From contig CACNGC010000005.1 in assembly GCA_902619805.1 (NCBI GenBank), forward strand, positions 45,176 to 109,175: a stretch of DNA of 64,000 nucleotides. The letters run 5' to 3'. Below the pieces are notes generated by a model. It saw only the letters and a program-made list of their open reading frames with translations. It made no database searches and had not been told where the DNA came from. This stretch comes from an uncultured SAR116 cluster alpha proteobacterium (lineage in GTDB: Bacteria; Pseudomonadota; Alphaproteobacteria; Puniceispirillales; Marisalimonadaceae). The position numbers and the translations under genes are program-made. This document shows, in pieces, positions 8,423-17,664 of this stretch (position 1 is the stretch's first letter; every line of letters begins with the position of its first letter).

Positions 8423-10453
8423 TTGGAAATTAATAATAAAAAAATACTTATTTGTAATTGTGAAAATACAATGAAAATTGACAAAGAAGCATTGTCAAAA
8501 TGTTGTAACTTTGAAAATGAATGTAAAGTTTACAACAATCTATGTGGGTCTGAAATAGATGTTGTGTTAGAACAAATCACTTCAAGCGATAAAGAAAATA
8601 AAAATTTATTAATTGCATGCACTCAACAAGAAGAGGTTTTTGAAAATTTAGCTGAAGAAAATAATCTTCAGCCACCTGGAACTTTTAATATAAGAGAATA
8701 TGCAGGATGGTCTAAAGAAGGGGAAAAAACTATTCCCAAGATGGCTGCATTAATAAAATCATCTGCGAAAAAAATTGTTAAAACACCTAGTTTAACAATA
8801 AATTCTTCAGGAAGGTGTTTTGTCTACACTAATTATAAAAATGGTGATAGCTCCCTTGAAATTGCCTACGACTTTTGTAAAAAGTTAAGTCAACATTTAG
8901 GCGTTACCCTAATGATTACTAACTGTGAAGATGAAGTTATATTGGAGCCTCAAAATTTTAAAATAACAAAAGGAAACATAAGTAAAGCTCAGGGATATTT
9001 TTCTCAATTTAAACTTGAAATAAATGATTTCACAGAAGCTCTTCCTAGTAGTAAGTCAAATATTGAATTTGGGGATTTTTTTAAATCTGTAGATACTGAA
9101 TGTGATATAATAATAGACCTGAGTGAAAATACACCTATGTTTACGGGTGAACATAAACGTGATGGTTATTTTAGGGCGAGCACAAACAGTCCTAAAGATT
9201 TACTAGAAATTTTTGCAAAATCAATAGATATGATTGGAGAGTTTGAAAAACCAATTTATGTAAATTTTAATGAAAGCTTATGTGCACATTCTAGAAACGA
9301 AAAATCTGGATGTTCAAAATGTTTGGACGTTTGCCCTGCAAGTGCAATTCAAACCTCCGGAGACGTTGTTAGTGTTGACCCAGGTATATGTGGAGGCTGT
9401 GGTTTTTGTGGCTCAGTTTGTCCTTCTGGTGCAATTCAAACTGATTATCCTAGCCTTGAAGTTATGTTAGGTGATTTATCAAATCTACATGATGATTTCG
9501 TTGAAGCAGGAGGTAAAAACCCTGCCTTACTTTTACTTGATAATAATTTTGGCAACGAAATAATTAATCTACTGTCTAGGTATGGCAACGGATTACCTGC
9601 AAATTTAATTCCATATTCAATGCATTCAGTAGGAAGAACTGGACATGATCTTCTGGTGTCAGCGATTGCAATTGGATTTAAAAAAATATTTATACTTGTA
9701 AACCCAAAAAATATTGAAGAATTTAATTTTTTGCCAAAACAAATTGAATTGGCCAATGCCTTACTTTCTGGCGTAGCAAAAAATGAAAAAAATTCAATTA
9801 CAATGATTGAAGAAAATGATCCTGATAAAATAGAAAAAATTATTTATGAAAAAGATGGTTATACCAAGATAAAATCAGCTTCTTTTATTGCGGTTGGCGC
9901 ACCTAGAGGGATTTTAAGAACAGGAATACAAGGTTTATCTAAAAATAATAAAAATAAACAAGAAATTATCCCATTGCCGGATAATTCTCCCTACGGAATT
10001 GTAAACGTAAATACAGAAACTTGTACAATTTGTTTGTCTTGTGTAAGTGCATGTCCAGCTGGTGCCTTACAAGATAATCCAGAATTGCCACAGTTATTAT
10101 TTAGAGAAGATGCTTGTTTACAATGCGGTATTTGCGTAGCAACATGCCCTGAAAAAGCAATATCTCTTACTTCACAATTTAATTTAAGTGATGATTCAAT
10201 GTCAGCTAAAGTTATTATTGAGGACCAACCATTTGATTGTACTGTTTGCGGAAAAACTTTTGGATCAACAAAATCAATAGAAAGAATAATTGAAAAATTA
10301 TCTACTCATACAATGTTTGAAAAAGAGGGCAGGACCGAAATGCTCAAAATGTGTGAAGACTGCCGTGTTGAGGAAATGTTTAAAGAAAATAATAAATTGC
10401 TTGATACAAAGGACAGACCCAAACCAAGAACAACTGACGATTATTTAAACTAA
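8423..10453 (+). CDS. Large 4Fe-4S ferredoxin-like protein of the formate dehydrogenase cluster
   Basis: This protein of about 676 residues has two double-cluster ferredoxin modules. The first has CSKCLDVCP and CGGCGFCGSVCP (about residues 298-340); the second has CTICLSCVSACP and CLQCGICVATCP (about 535-580). A C-terminal CTVCGKTF with CEDCR may bind a further metal. Other cysteines near the N-terminus (CNCENTMKID, CNFENECKVYNNLCG) fit the 4Fe-4S proteins that sit next to fdhA in alpha- and betaproteobacteria. It probably passes electrons or assists cluster assembly in the cytoplasm. I chose TTG at 8423 because GGGAGG at 8411-8416 lies six bases before it; TTG at 8417 would have no spacing. 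Confidence 0.85.
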   Translation: MEINNKKILICNCENTMKIDKEALSKCCNFENECKVYNNLCGSEIDVVLEQITSSDKENKNLLIACTQQEEVFENLAEENNLQPPGTFNIREYAGWSKEGEKTIPKMAALIKSSAKKIVKTPSLTINSSGRCFVYTNYKNGDSSLEIAYDFCKKLSQHLGVTLMITNCEDEVILEPQNFKITKGNISKAQGYFSQFKLEINDFTEALPSSKSNIEFGDFFKSVDTECDIIIDLSENTPMFTGEHKRDGYFRASTNSPKDLLEIFAKSIDMIGEFEKPIYVNFNESLCAHSRNEKSGCSKCLDVCPASAIQTSGDVVSVDPGICGGCGFCGSVCPSGAIQTDYPSLEVMLGDLSNLHDDFVEAGGKNPALLLLDNNFGNEIINLLSRYGNGLPANLIPYSMHSVGRTGHDLLVSAIAIGFKKIFILVNPKNIEEFNFLPKQIELANALLSGVAKNEKNSITMIEENDPDKIEKIIYEKDGYTKIKSASFIAVGAPRGILRTGIQGLSKNNKNKQEIIPLPDNSPYGIVNVNTETCTICLSCVSACPAGALQDNPELPQLLFREDACLQCGICVATCPEKAISLTSQFNLSDDSMSAKVIIEDQPFDCTVCGKTFGSTKSIERIIEKLSTHTMFEKEGRTEMLKMCEDCRVEEMFKENNKLLDTKDRPKPRTTDDYLN

Positions 10454-11442
10454 GAAGAATTAGATAAAGGTAAATTAGTTAAAATATTTTGAGGCTTAAA
10501 TTGGATTTTCGAATTTTCATTCATTGCCAAACCTATATATACAGGCTTATCATTCATCTCCTGTACAAATCCTTGATCAGCATCCAGTTGAAACAAACAT
10601 AAAATTTGTTTTAATCTTTCTTCGTCAACATCCAATCCATGATAAAGATCATTTAAAATATTGTTAGAATTGCTGTCTAACCCAAGATGCCAAGACCATT
10701 TTTCATCTTCAATTTTTTGCATTGGTTTAATTGAAACCTCGATAGAAAGAAAATGATGAATCCATTTTTCAATTACCCGAGCCAATGCATCTAAGCCTGG
10801 TTTAGTGTAAGCAAGATCAAAGGAGGTATCAAATTTATCTGATCTATCCCAATAATTGTCAGCAGAGCTTTCTCTTAAAATATCTATATCAACCTCTAAT
10901 TGTTTTAGATCATTTGCTTTAGTGATTTTTTTTTCAGCTTGAAGTTGAACTGTAGCTTCATCTGCAACCATTATTTCATCTTCAGCAATAGTAACAACTT
11001 GAGTTCTAAAAAATATTTCTGAAGCTCTAAGTTGCAAAGGATAAGGTGTCTCATTTAGAATATTTCTTAAAATAATTTGTACCATTTGATCTACAAAAAG
11101 AGGTGGAAAATTTACAGACTGACCTCTAGCTATTGCTAAATATGCGGCATCTAATGTTGGATATTTAGATAAAAAATCTCTAAATTTTAATATTACTTCA
11201 TAATTAAAAATTACGTCTTTATCTTTAATTAAGTTAAGTTCACTTTTTTCAACTAAAGCGAAAGGTTTATCAACCAATTTTTTATGCAGGTTAGTTTCAG
11301 CTTCACAAGATTCTTCAATTGGAGCCACTTCTGGTCTATAAAAATAAGCTCGCATAAAGTCTTCGGTAGGAATAAGATGACCATCATTATTATGATCTAA
11401 CAAATGCCAACCAGAAGTTAACCAAAAATCATTTTTAACCAT
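10450..11442 (-). CDS. DUF6352-like protein, formate dehydrogenase accessory
   Basis: This 330-residue cytoplasmic protein starts with DFWLTSGWHLLDHNNDGHLIPTEDFMRAYFYRPEV, which I associate with the DUF6352 family. It has no signal peptide or membrane segment. The middle contains FRDFLSKYPTLDAAYLAIARG and the C-terminal half is acidic. It is the last gene of a leftward accessory run and converges with the 4Fe-4S gene, overlapping it by four bases. The function is unknown; conserved position beside formate dehydrogenase genes in other alphaproteobacteria is my recollection, not something I could search. Confidence 0.72.
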   Translation of the reverse strand: MVKNDFWLTSGWHLLDHNNDGHLIPTEDFMRAYFYRPEVAPIEESCEAETNLHKKLVDKPFALVEKSELNLIKDKDVIFNYEVILKFRDFLSKYPTLDAAYLAIARGQSVNFPPLFVDQMVQIILRNILNETPYPLQLRASEIFFRTQVVTIAEDEIMVADEATVQLQAEKKITKANDLKQLEVDIDILRESSADNYWDRSDKFDTSFDLAYTKPGLDALARVIEKWIHHFLSIEVSIKPMQKIEDEKWSWHLGLDSNSNNILNDLYHGLDVDEERLKQILCLFQLDADQGFVQEMNDKPVYIGLAMNENSKIQFKPQNILTNLPLSNSS

Positions 11443-11458
11443 TAATTAAACCCCTGAC

Positions 11459-11938
11459 TTAATTCTCATCAACAAAAGTCCATAATTTTTGCTCTGCACA
11501 TGAATCAGCTTTAGGTAGATTTCTAAATTTTTCTTTAATTCCATCAATTTCCCAAGTTCTTGATAGACTCAAAAGACTTCCTGTTTCATGATTTTTACAC
11601 AAATCTAACATAAAATTAATTTCTTCATTAGCAGCTTCTTCAGCCATCTCTTGTGATGGAGCTCCAAAATTATCTATTAAGAATTTACCTAAATTTGTTT
11701 TTAATTGCTGTAATTCTTCTTTACTAATATTCACTAAACTAACAAACGTACTATAGCCAAAAGTATTACAGCCCATGAAACCATTAGAGAATGCCTGCTT
11801 TATTTTACCATTTAAATCTTGCTGCTTTAAATTATAAAAATTAAAAGTGCCAACCACAGCCAACTCACCTTCTTCAGAAGCCAAGGGGAAAATATTTAAA
11901 TCAGATTTGTCGAAACGAATTGTTTTTGCAAACTTCAT
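11459..11938 (-). CDS. DUF6505-like protein, formate dehydrogenase accessory
   Basis: This 159-residue protein begins MKFAKTIRFDKSDLNIFPLASEEGELAVVGTF and contains FSNGFMGCNTFGYSTFV, which fits the DUF6505 family as I remember it. No catalytic motif is recognisable. Its start codon overlaps the stop codon of the biotin/lipoate-ligase-like gene by four bases, so the two are translationally coupled. Its role in formate dehydrogenase biogenesis is inferred from the operon. Confidence 0.68.
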   Translation of the reverse strand: MKFAKTIRFDKSDLNIFPLASEEGELAVVGTFNFYNLKQQDLNGKIKQAFSNGFMGCNTFGYSTFVSLVNISKEELQQLKTNLGKFLIDNFGAPSQEMAEEAANEEINFMLDLCKNHETGSLLSLSRTWEIDGIKEKFRNLPKADSCAEQKLWTFVDEN

Positions 11939-12696
11939 CTTAAATTTATGTCTCCAATTTCTTTTGTTATTTCAATTGGAGATAAGAATATTTCTTTATT
12001 CTTAGATTTGACAATAGCTAATCCATTTTCGTCTAACCCAACCCATAATACTGTTTCTTTATTTTTTAATGTCAGCTCTTTATTTTGTTCTCTTCTGGAA
12101 TTCCACATATCTACAACTGGTTTAAACCCTTCATCCTCCCATTGACTAATCCAAGCTAGAAAATGCCTTGATAAAGATTCAACAGCTCTTGTTCTAGAAA
12201 CAAAACCAGCACCTTCATCTGCAAGAGATGTTATATCTGGCTGAATATTATTTTCATCCATTTGAAGCTGATTATTTAACCTCAATTTTAATCCAACTAC
12301 AATCCAATCTGGAATAGTATCCTCATTAGCTGAAGAAACCTCTATTTTGACTATACCCGCTTCACCTTGATTCAAGTAAATTAATCCTGGGTAAGAGTAT
12401 GTGACCACTACTTCAGGCGGTGCAAGTGCTCCAATTGAGTCTCCAGCTGCAACCATCATTACATACAACATTTGATTACATTTAATTTTTTTCACTTCCG
12501 GATTTAAAACTACAGCTATTTCCACAAATTCAGTACTCTCGGAATAAAATACTGTTCCTGCTTCACTATTTGCAGCTGCAGCAATAGCCTTGTTAAAAAC
12601 TTCGATTTTATCTGGCACCGCGACCGGAGTTAATATTGGCGGTAGAAGCGGTGGGTCATTATCGTCTGCTGGATCAAGTTCATAATATAAACTCAT
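11935..12696 (-). CDS. Biotin/lipoate ligase-like protein (DUF4444 type)
   Basis: This 253-residue protein has the proline-rich start DNDPPLLPPILTPV, then a region resembling the biotin/lipoate protein ligase fold (VVVTYSYPGLIYLNQGEAGIVKIEVS, followed by IPDWIVVGLKLRL) and FLAWISQWEDEGFKPVVDMWNSRRE. The C-terminal part (VLWVGLDENGLAIVKSKNK) resembles the DUF4444 C-domain of these proteins. The usual ligase lysine and glycine-rich loops are not obvious, so catalysis on biotin or lipoate is doubtful. It overlaps both neighbours by four bases, which points to one operon with mrp. Confidence 0.72.
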   Translation of the reverse strand: MSLYYELDPADDNDPPLLPPILTPVAVPDKIEVFNKAIAAAANSEAGTVFYSESTEFVEIAVVLNPEVKKIKCNQMLYVMMVAAGDSIGALAPPEVVVTYSYPGLIYLNQGEAGIVKIEVSSANEDTIPDWIVVGLKLRLNNQLQMDENNIQPDITSLADEGAGFVSRTRAVESLSRHFLAWISQWEDEGFKPVVDMWNSRREQNKELTLKNKETVLWVGLDENGLAIVKSKNKEIFLSPIEITKEIGDINLR

Positions 12697-13778
12697 ACTA
12701 ACTCCTCTTCATCTATTTTAACAGACTTGATAATAGCCTTTGCAATATTTCTATAATTTTTAGATTGAACTGATTTTGGTTCAGAAATTATTATAGGAAT
12801 GCCAGAATCGGAACTCTTTCTTACCTGAGAACTTATTGGTATTTCACCTAACATTTCAATTCCTCTTTTTTTTGCCTCAGCTTTTACACCACCTTCTCCA
12901 AAAATATGATCTATTCTACCACAATCTGGACAAGACCAATATGACATATTTTCAATCATTCCTAGTACTGGAACATTTGCTTTTTGAAACATTGTTAATG
13001 CTTTAACAACATCTAGTAATGCTATATCTTGAGGAGTGGAGACTATAACAGCTCCTGCTAGATTTACTTGCTGAGCAAGAGAAATTTGAATGTCTCCTGT
13101 TCCTGGTGGCAAATCAATTACAATTATATCAAGATTTCCCCACGCAACTGAGTTTAACATCTGCGTTAATGCTGATTGTACCATAGGACCACGCCAAATC
13201 ATTGCAGTATCGTCGGGTACTAATAGCCCCATAGACATTAGACTTATTCCATAATTTTGAAGAGGAGCCACCATGTCTCCACCAACTGAGGCAGGTCTTC
13301 CACTAACACCTAACATTCTAGGTTGAGAGGGACCATAAACATCCGCATCTAATAAACCGACATTATACCCTTCAAGCTTTAGAGCAATAGCTAAATTTAC
13401 TGAAGTAGTTGATTTTCCAACACCTCCTTTACCAGATCCAACTGCGATAAATCGCCTTACTTTCGATTCTATTACTTTTTCAACAGTTTTATCAGTTTTT
13501 ACATTATCTGTAGTTTTGTAGTGTTTATTTTCATGCGCAGTAACTACAACTGTAGCACTAGTGACACCATCAATTTTTAAAATATTTTGTTGTGCTAGTT
13601 TTCTAACTGGTTCCATAGACGCTCCTCTATGGACTGGAACCTCTAAGGTAACCGCTACATTACTATCTTTAATGGTAATATTACCTACTAAACCTAAAGT
13701 GACAATATCTTTTGACTGTGAAGGATCCTCTACCCTTTTTAAGGTATCTAATATCAAATCTTTATTTAAATTAGTCAT
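12693..13778 (-). CDS. mrp: Mrp/ApbC-type P-loop Fe-S carrier ATPase
   Basis: This carries and delivers iron-sulfur clusters to target proteins with ATP hydrolysis. The 361 residues hold an N-terminal MIP18/DUF59-like domain (up to about residue 90), the deviant Walker A motif GSGKGGVGKSTTSVNLA, DVYGPSQPRMLG, PPGTGDIQISLAQQ, and the cluster-binding CPDCG motif in MIENMSYWSCPDCG. A dedicated Mrp copy inside the formate dehydrogenase cluster suggests that it loads the many [4Fe-4S] sites of FdhA, FdhB and the 4Fe-4S protein. It may also be the only Mrp of the genome, which I cannot check. It overlaps both flanking genes slightly. Confidence 0.93.
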   Translation of the reverse strand: MTNLNKDLILDTLKRVEDPSQSKDIVTLGLVGNITIKDSNVAVTLEVPVHRGASMEPVRKLAQQNILKIDGVTSATVVVTAHENKHYKTTDNVKTDKTVEKVIESKVRRFIAVGSGKGGVGKSTTSVNLAIALKLEGYNVGLLDADVYGPSQPRMLGVSGRPASVGGDMVAPLQNYGISLMSMGLLVPDDTAMIWRGPMVQSALTQMLNSVAWGNLDIIVIDLPPGTGDIQISLAQQVNLAGAVIVSTPQDIALLDVVKALTMFQKANVPVLGMIENMSYWSCPDCGRIDHIFGEGGVKAEAKKRGIEMLGEIPISSQVRKSSDSGIPIIISEPKSVQSKNYRNIAKAIIKSVKIDEEELV

Positions 13779-14010
13779 TTTTTCCTGGTAATAATAATGT
13801 TGAAGAAACTGAATGATTAAGACCTAACTCATCAATTTTTATGATAGCCGTAATATCAAGATTAGCGTTAGGACTCAATTCACCATCAGCTATTTTTTTA
13901 TTAATCAATTTTTCAATTTCTTTATGTGTTGTAACGCCTAAATTTTTTAGAAATTTCCTATAACTAATTTCTGAAGCTGTCATATCTGACATATCTTTCT
14001 TATCACTCAT
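13771..14010 (-). CDS. DUF6494-like small protein
   Basis: This 79-residue protein contains SYRKFLKNLGVTTHKEIEKLINKKIADGEL followed by a short beta-rich tail (ITAIIKIDELGLNHSVSSTLLL). This is the pattern of the DUF6494 family, which I recall from formate dehydrogenase neighbourhoods. It overlaps the start of mrp by eight bases and is probably coupled to it. The function is unknown. Confidence 0.7.
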   Translation of the reverse strand: MSDKKDMSDMTASEISYRKFLKNLGVTTHKEIEKLINKKIADGELSPNANLDITAIIKIDELGLNHSVSSTLLLPGKND

Positions 14011-14050
14011 AAACTTTCTCCTTAAAAATTTTTGTTAAAAGCAATACTAT

Positions 14051-14353
14051 TTATAAGTTTGGATCAGCTAAATGTTCGCGTATCATGTCTATAAATTGTT
14101 CTGACATATGCTTTACATAATCTTCATGATTATCTGTTTCTAAAACGTTCTTCCCAACATGAGCAGAATATCGAGCAGCAGCGTAAAGCATTATGTAGTT
14201 AAGATCAGTTGATTTTATAGTTTTATTTTTAGTGTTTGCAAAAGAAATAAAATGATCTGCTAATTTTAAAAAGTTTTTTCCATCAAGAACTTTTTGATCC
14301 TTAATCTTTTCTGTAGAGCTCTCAGGTCTCTCATGCCATTTTCGTAATTCCAT
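14051..14353 (-). CDS. Small protein resembling DUF3144
   Basis: A 100-residue protein starting MELRKWHERPE. I preferred this ATG because a GGGAG sequence lies 12 bases before it; the in-frame ATG at 14383 has no such site. The central NFLKLADHFISFAN and IMLYAAARYSAHVGKN resemble the DUF3144 pattern (an alanine-rich Y-A-A-R-Y/F helix). It is the first gene of the leftward accessory operon that ends with the DUF6352-like gene, so its promoter should lie in 14354-14470. The family assignment is tentative. Confidence 0.6.
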   Translation of the reverse strand: MELRKWHERPESSTEKIKDQKVLDGKNFLKLADHFISFANTKNKTIKSTDLNYIMLYAAARYSAHVGKNVLETDNHEDYVKHMSEQFIDMIREHLADPNL

Positions 14354-14491
14354 TTTAAACTTTATCTCCCTAATAAAGAGCAAAATACATTTAATATTTT
14401 AATTAGCCTACACAATTTTTTTCTTTTTTTAAAAACTGTTTCTTATTTTTTTATAATGAAATAAAATTCAAATTATTTGGGAGATAGTAAA

Positions 14492-15892
14492 TTGAAAGAT
14501 TTATGGAAAATTAATGGTTATGAAATTTCTGATTTATTGAAAAAAAAAGAAGTATCAGCCACAGAAATATGCAACAACCTCATTAAGCATATTGAAAAAA
14601 TAAATCCTAAAATTAACGCAATAGTTGTAGAAACCTTCGAGGATGCAAAAAAGCAAGCAAAAATTTTAGATAAAAAAATTATGGAAGGTGAAAATATTGG
14701 GTTGCTTGCAGGAGTTCCTACTACAATAAAAGTTAATACTGATCAAATTGGTTATCCTAGTACAAATGGTCTGCGAATACAAAAAGACCTAATAGCAAAA
14801 AAAGATAGTCCTGTAGTAAAAAATCTCCGAAATTCTGATGCTTTAATGTTAGGAAAAACTAACACGCCAGCTTTTAGCATCCACTGGTTTACCAGAAATA
14901 GTTTGCACGGCCATACTTTGAATCCACATAATAAAAATATTACGCCAGGCGGATCATCTGGCGGCGCTGCCGCTGCAACTGCTGCAGGAATGGGAGCAAT
15001 TGGTCACGGTACTGATATAGCTGGATCAATTCGTTACCCTGCATATGCCTGTGGAATTCACGGATTAAGACCAAGTATTGGCCGAGTGCCAATGATAAAT
15101 TACACTACTCCAGACAGACATATTGGGGGACAAATCATGGCAGTTTCAGGCCCATTAGCACGTTCCATAAAAGATCTAGAATTAACCCTAAAAGCAATGA
15201 GTAAGGAAAATTATGATGACCCCTGGTGGACACCATTACCATTTTCATTGCCTATGCCTGAAAAAAAAATAGCATTATTAACAAAAATTGAAGGTCTTAA
15301 AATTGATCCTATAATATCAGCAGAATTAAAGCTTGTTGCGGAAAGACTTGAGGATTCAGGATGGATTATAGAAGAACCTAAAGCGCCAAACTTCATAGAA
15401 GCAGCTAATTTCCAAGCAACCTTATGGCTAGGTGAGTTTAGAAGAACTGGTGGGGAAGCTATTAGCAAAGAGGATGACCCTGATTCAAATTTTATTTATA
15501 GCCAAATGTCTAGAAGATGCCCTAATACTAGTCTAGAAAAATTCATGGATTCACTGCAAAACAGAGCAAGAATCAGTAGAGAATGGAATAAATTTTTTGA
15601 TCAATATCCTATAATATTATGTCCAATTACAGGAGATATTCCATTTCCAGATTTAAAGGATTTAGAATCAGAAGAATCATTTGATTTAGTTTTTGATTCT
15701 ATGCTTCCTCAAATAGCACCTCCATATATGGGACTGCCTGGATTATCTTTTGCAACCTCTCAAACAAAAGAAAACATCCCACTAGGAGTTCAGTTTATTT
15801 CCAGAAAGTTTCGCGAGGATTTATTATTAAATGTTGCGTATGACCTAGAAAATTATTATCCCAAAATTGAACCAGTATATCCAAACTTTTAG
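14492..15892 (+). CDS. Amidase signature family hydrolase
   Basis: This 466-residue enzyme should hydrolyse an amide bond; the substrate is unknown. The Ser-cisSer-Lys triad is visible: Lys in GVPTTIKVNTD, the glycine/serine-rich GGSSGGAAAATAAGMGAIGHG, and the nucleophile serine in DIAGSIRYPA. The C-terminal domain is of ordinary length. I chose TTG at 14492 because GGGAG at 14479-14483 precedes it by eight bases; the other in-frame TTG at 14477 overlaps that site. It is not GatA-specific in sequence, and no gatB or gatC is adjacent, so a general amidase is more likely than a tRNA amidotransferase subunit. Confidence 0.88.
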   Translation: MKDLWKINGYEISDLLKKKEVSATEICNNLIKHIEKINPKINAIVVETFEDAKKQAKILDKKIMEGENIGLLAGVPTTIKVNTDQIGYPSTNGLRIQKDLIAKKDSPVVKNLRNSDALMLGKTNTPAFSIHWFTRNSLHGHTLNPHNKNITPGGSSGGAAAATAAGMGAIGHGTDIAGSIRYPAYACGIHGLRPSIGRVPMINYTTPDRHIGGQIMAVSGPLARSIKDLELTLKAMSKENYDDPWWTPLPFSLPMPEKKIALLTKIEGLKIDPIISAELKLVAERLEDSGWIIEEPKAPNFIEAANFQATLWLGEFRRTGGEAISKEDDPDSNFIYSQMSRRCPNTSLEKFMDSLQNRARISREWNKFFDQYPIILCPITGDIPFPDLKDLESEESFDLVFDSMLPQIAPPYMGLPGLSFATSQTKENIPLGVQFISRKFREDLLLNVAYDLENYYPKIEPVYPNF

Positions 15893-15977
15893 AGTATCAT
15901 AAGACAAAATAAAAATTCGGTTGAAAATATTAAAAATTGTATATTAATATCAAAACAAAATTACTTAATTGGTTAAA

Positions 15978-16787
15978 ATGTTCAAAACAAATGTAAAAAT
16001 AACATATGCTGAATCATGGTTACCTATTCATCATAAATTTTTTATTCATACTGTAGAATTATTATCAGCAAGAATTGCTTTAGAAAAACGTTACAAAAAC
16101 TTTATTTCTAATTCTAAAAATAAAACTGGCACCAAATTGTGGAAACATGCATTAACATCTATGGGTATAAAGACACCTGATTTGACCCAAGTCCCAAAGA
16201 GAGAGAAAGGCAAAGGATTAATTATTGCAGCGAACCATCCATTTGGTGTTACTGATGGAGTGTTCTTATCATGGTTTGCATCAACATTTGATGATAATTT
16301 TAGAGTGATTGCTCATGGCGTTCTTCAAAAAGAACCAACCCTAGCAGACAATATACTTCCAATTGATTTTAGTAATAAAAAAAATGCAATGAGAGATAAT
16401 GTAATTACCAGACAAACGGCTATTCAAATTTTAAAAAATGGTGGTGTAATCGCAATTTTCCCAGCGGGTGGTGTTGCGTGGGCAAGAAAAAAAGGATTGC
16501 CTGTTGAAGAAGATGACTGGAAACCAATGTTAGGCAGATTAATTAATGACTCTAAATGTGATGTTCTAATTACCAAATTTGGTGGCCAAAATTCTAGCGC
16601 TTTTCAGTTTGCTTCACGTATACATCAAACTTTCAAACAAAGTCTATATTTGTATGAAATTAAAAAAAGTTTAGACAAACCAATAGAATTTAAAATATTA
16701 AAATATCTAAAAAATGAAACCTTGCCTAAACTTGATGATAAAAGTCTGTCACTTTTTCTTCAAAGCAAAGTTAAAGCTTCACACTAG
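15978..16787 (+). CDS. Lysophospholipid acyltransferase-like protein (PlsC family)
   Basis: This 269-residue protein carries the acyltransferase motif AANHPFGVTDG, in which the catalytic His is spaced from Asp as in the haemolysin/OlsA-like branch, and the later GGVIAIFPAGGVAWARKKG block that binds the phosphate of the acceptor. It probably transfers an acyl group to a lysolipid or ornithine-type lipid at the inner membrane. ATG at 15978 is preferred over TTG at 15969, but neither has a strong Shine-Dalgarno sequence. Its 3' end overlaps the convergent PhyH gene by four bases. Confidence 0.85.
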   Translation: MFKTNVKITYAESWLPIHHKFFIHTVELLSARIALEKRYKNFISNSKNKTGTKLWKHALTSMGIKTPDLTQVPKREKGKGLIIAANHPFGVTDGVFLSWFASTFDDNFRVIAHGVLQKEPTLADNILPIDFSNKKNAMRDNVITRQTAIQILKNGGVIAIFPAGGVAWARKKGLPVEEDDWKPMLGRLINDSKCDVLITKFGGQNSSAFQFASRIHQTFKQSLYLYEIKKSLDKPIEFKILKYLKNETLPKLDDKSLSLFLQSKVKASH

Positions 16788-17638
16788 GCATTATAGAGTT
16801 TACCGCTCTTTTTAGAGAGTTCTGGAGGAGCAGTTGGTCTTTTAAGGAAGGTATCTACATCTCTATCATCTAAAAATTTATTACCAGCTTTAATTATTTG
16901 ATCATTAGGTAATTTTTTCAATGGCGTATATTTGGGATGATGGTGGTCTATAAAAGGATTATTTCTTGCAGCGTTATAACAACATAAAAGTGTCCAACGT
17001 CTGTTAGGAGAGTTGTTTTTATCAGACCTGTGGAGAGTATTACAGTGGAAAAAAAGCACATCTCCAGGATCCATTTCACAATACACTAGTTTTAGATGTT
17101 TTTTTGCCTGTTCAACTCTCTTTAAATCAACCCCTACTTGACCACTTTCTAATAATGCATGATCTACTCTTCCTAATTTATTCGAACCAGATAGAACTTG
17201 CAAACATCCATTTTCCTTCGTGCATTTATCCAAAGCTATCATTACGGTAGCCATAAATGGGAACAAACAACCATTGTTATACCAATATCCATAATCTTGA
17301 TGCCATTCCCAAGCTCCTCCCTCATATGGTTCTTTTGCTGTAATTTTAGAATGATAATGATAAACCTCTCCACCAAGGAGGTCTTCCATTGTATCAACAA
17401 TTTTTTCTGATCTAGCGGTGACACCATAAATACTATCATCTGGATGGTTCCATGCCATCATTTTTGTTATTAATCCTTCGGAATCTTTTCTTTCATACAA
17501 ATGATCTCTAATAGCAGGGTCCTTTTTTGAAGCATTTTGTAAAAGATATGTTTCATCTTCATTAAAAAAATTTTTTACGATCACATATCCATTTTCATGA
17601 AAATCTTTTGTTTGATTATTGTTTAGATATGTTACCAT
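16784..17638 (-). CDS. Phytanoyl-CoA dioxygenase (PhyH) family protein
   Basis: This 284-residue Fe(II)/2-oxoglutarate oxygenase has its iron ligands visible as the H-x-D in EWHQDYGYWYNNG and the distal His in HCNTLHRSDKNNSPNRRW, whose arginine is the likely 2-oxoglutarate anchor. It starts YLNNNQTKDFHENGYVIVKNFF, the typical PhyH beginning. The substrate cannot be named; PhyH enzymes of marine bacteria act on many small molecules and lipids. Neighbours give no pathway. The gene stands alone on this strand ahead of the convergent acyltransferase. Confidence 0.87.
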   Translation of the reverse strand: MVTYLNNNQTKDFHENGYVIVKNFFNEDETYLLQNASKKDPAIRDHLYERKDSEGLITKMMAWNHPDDSIYGVTARSEKIVDTMEDLLGGEVYHYHSKITAKEPYEGGAWEWHQDYGYWYNNGCLFPFMATVMIALDKCTKENGCLQVLSGSNKLGRVDHALLESGQVGVDLKRVEQAKKHLKLVYCEMDPGDVLFFHCNTLHRSDKNNSPNRRWTLLCCYNAARNNPFIDHHHPKYTPLKKLPNDQIIKAGNKFLDDRDVDTFLKRPTAPPELSKKSGKLYNA

Positions 17639-17664
17639 TTATTATTCTCCAAAAAATGTGAATG

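Noticed and set aside
9270..9756. Overlapping open frames on both strands within the 4Fe-4S gene
   Set aside because: They are shadows of the real frame, which carries the complete ferredoxin motifs.
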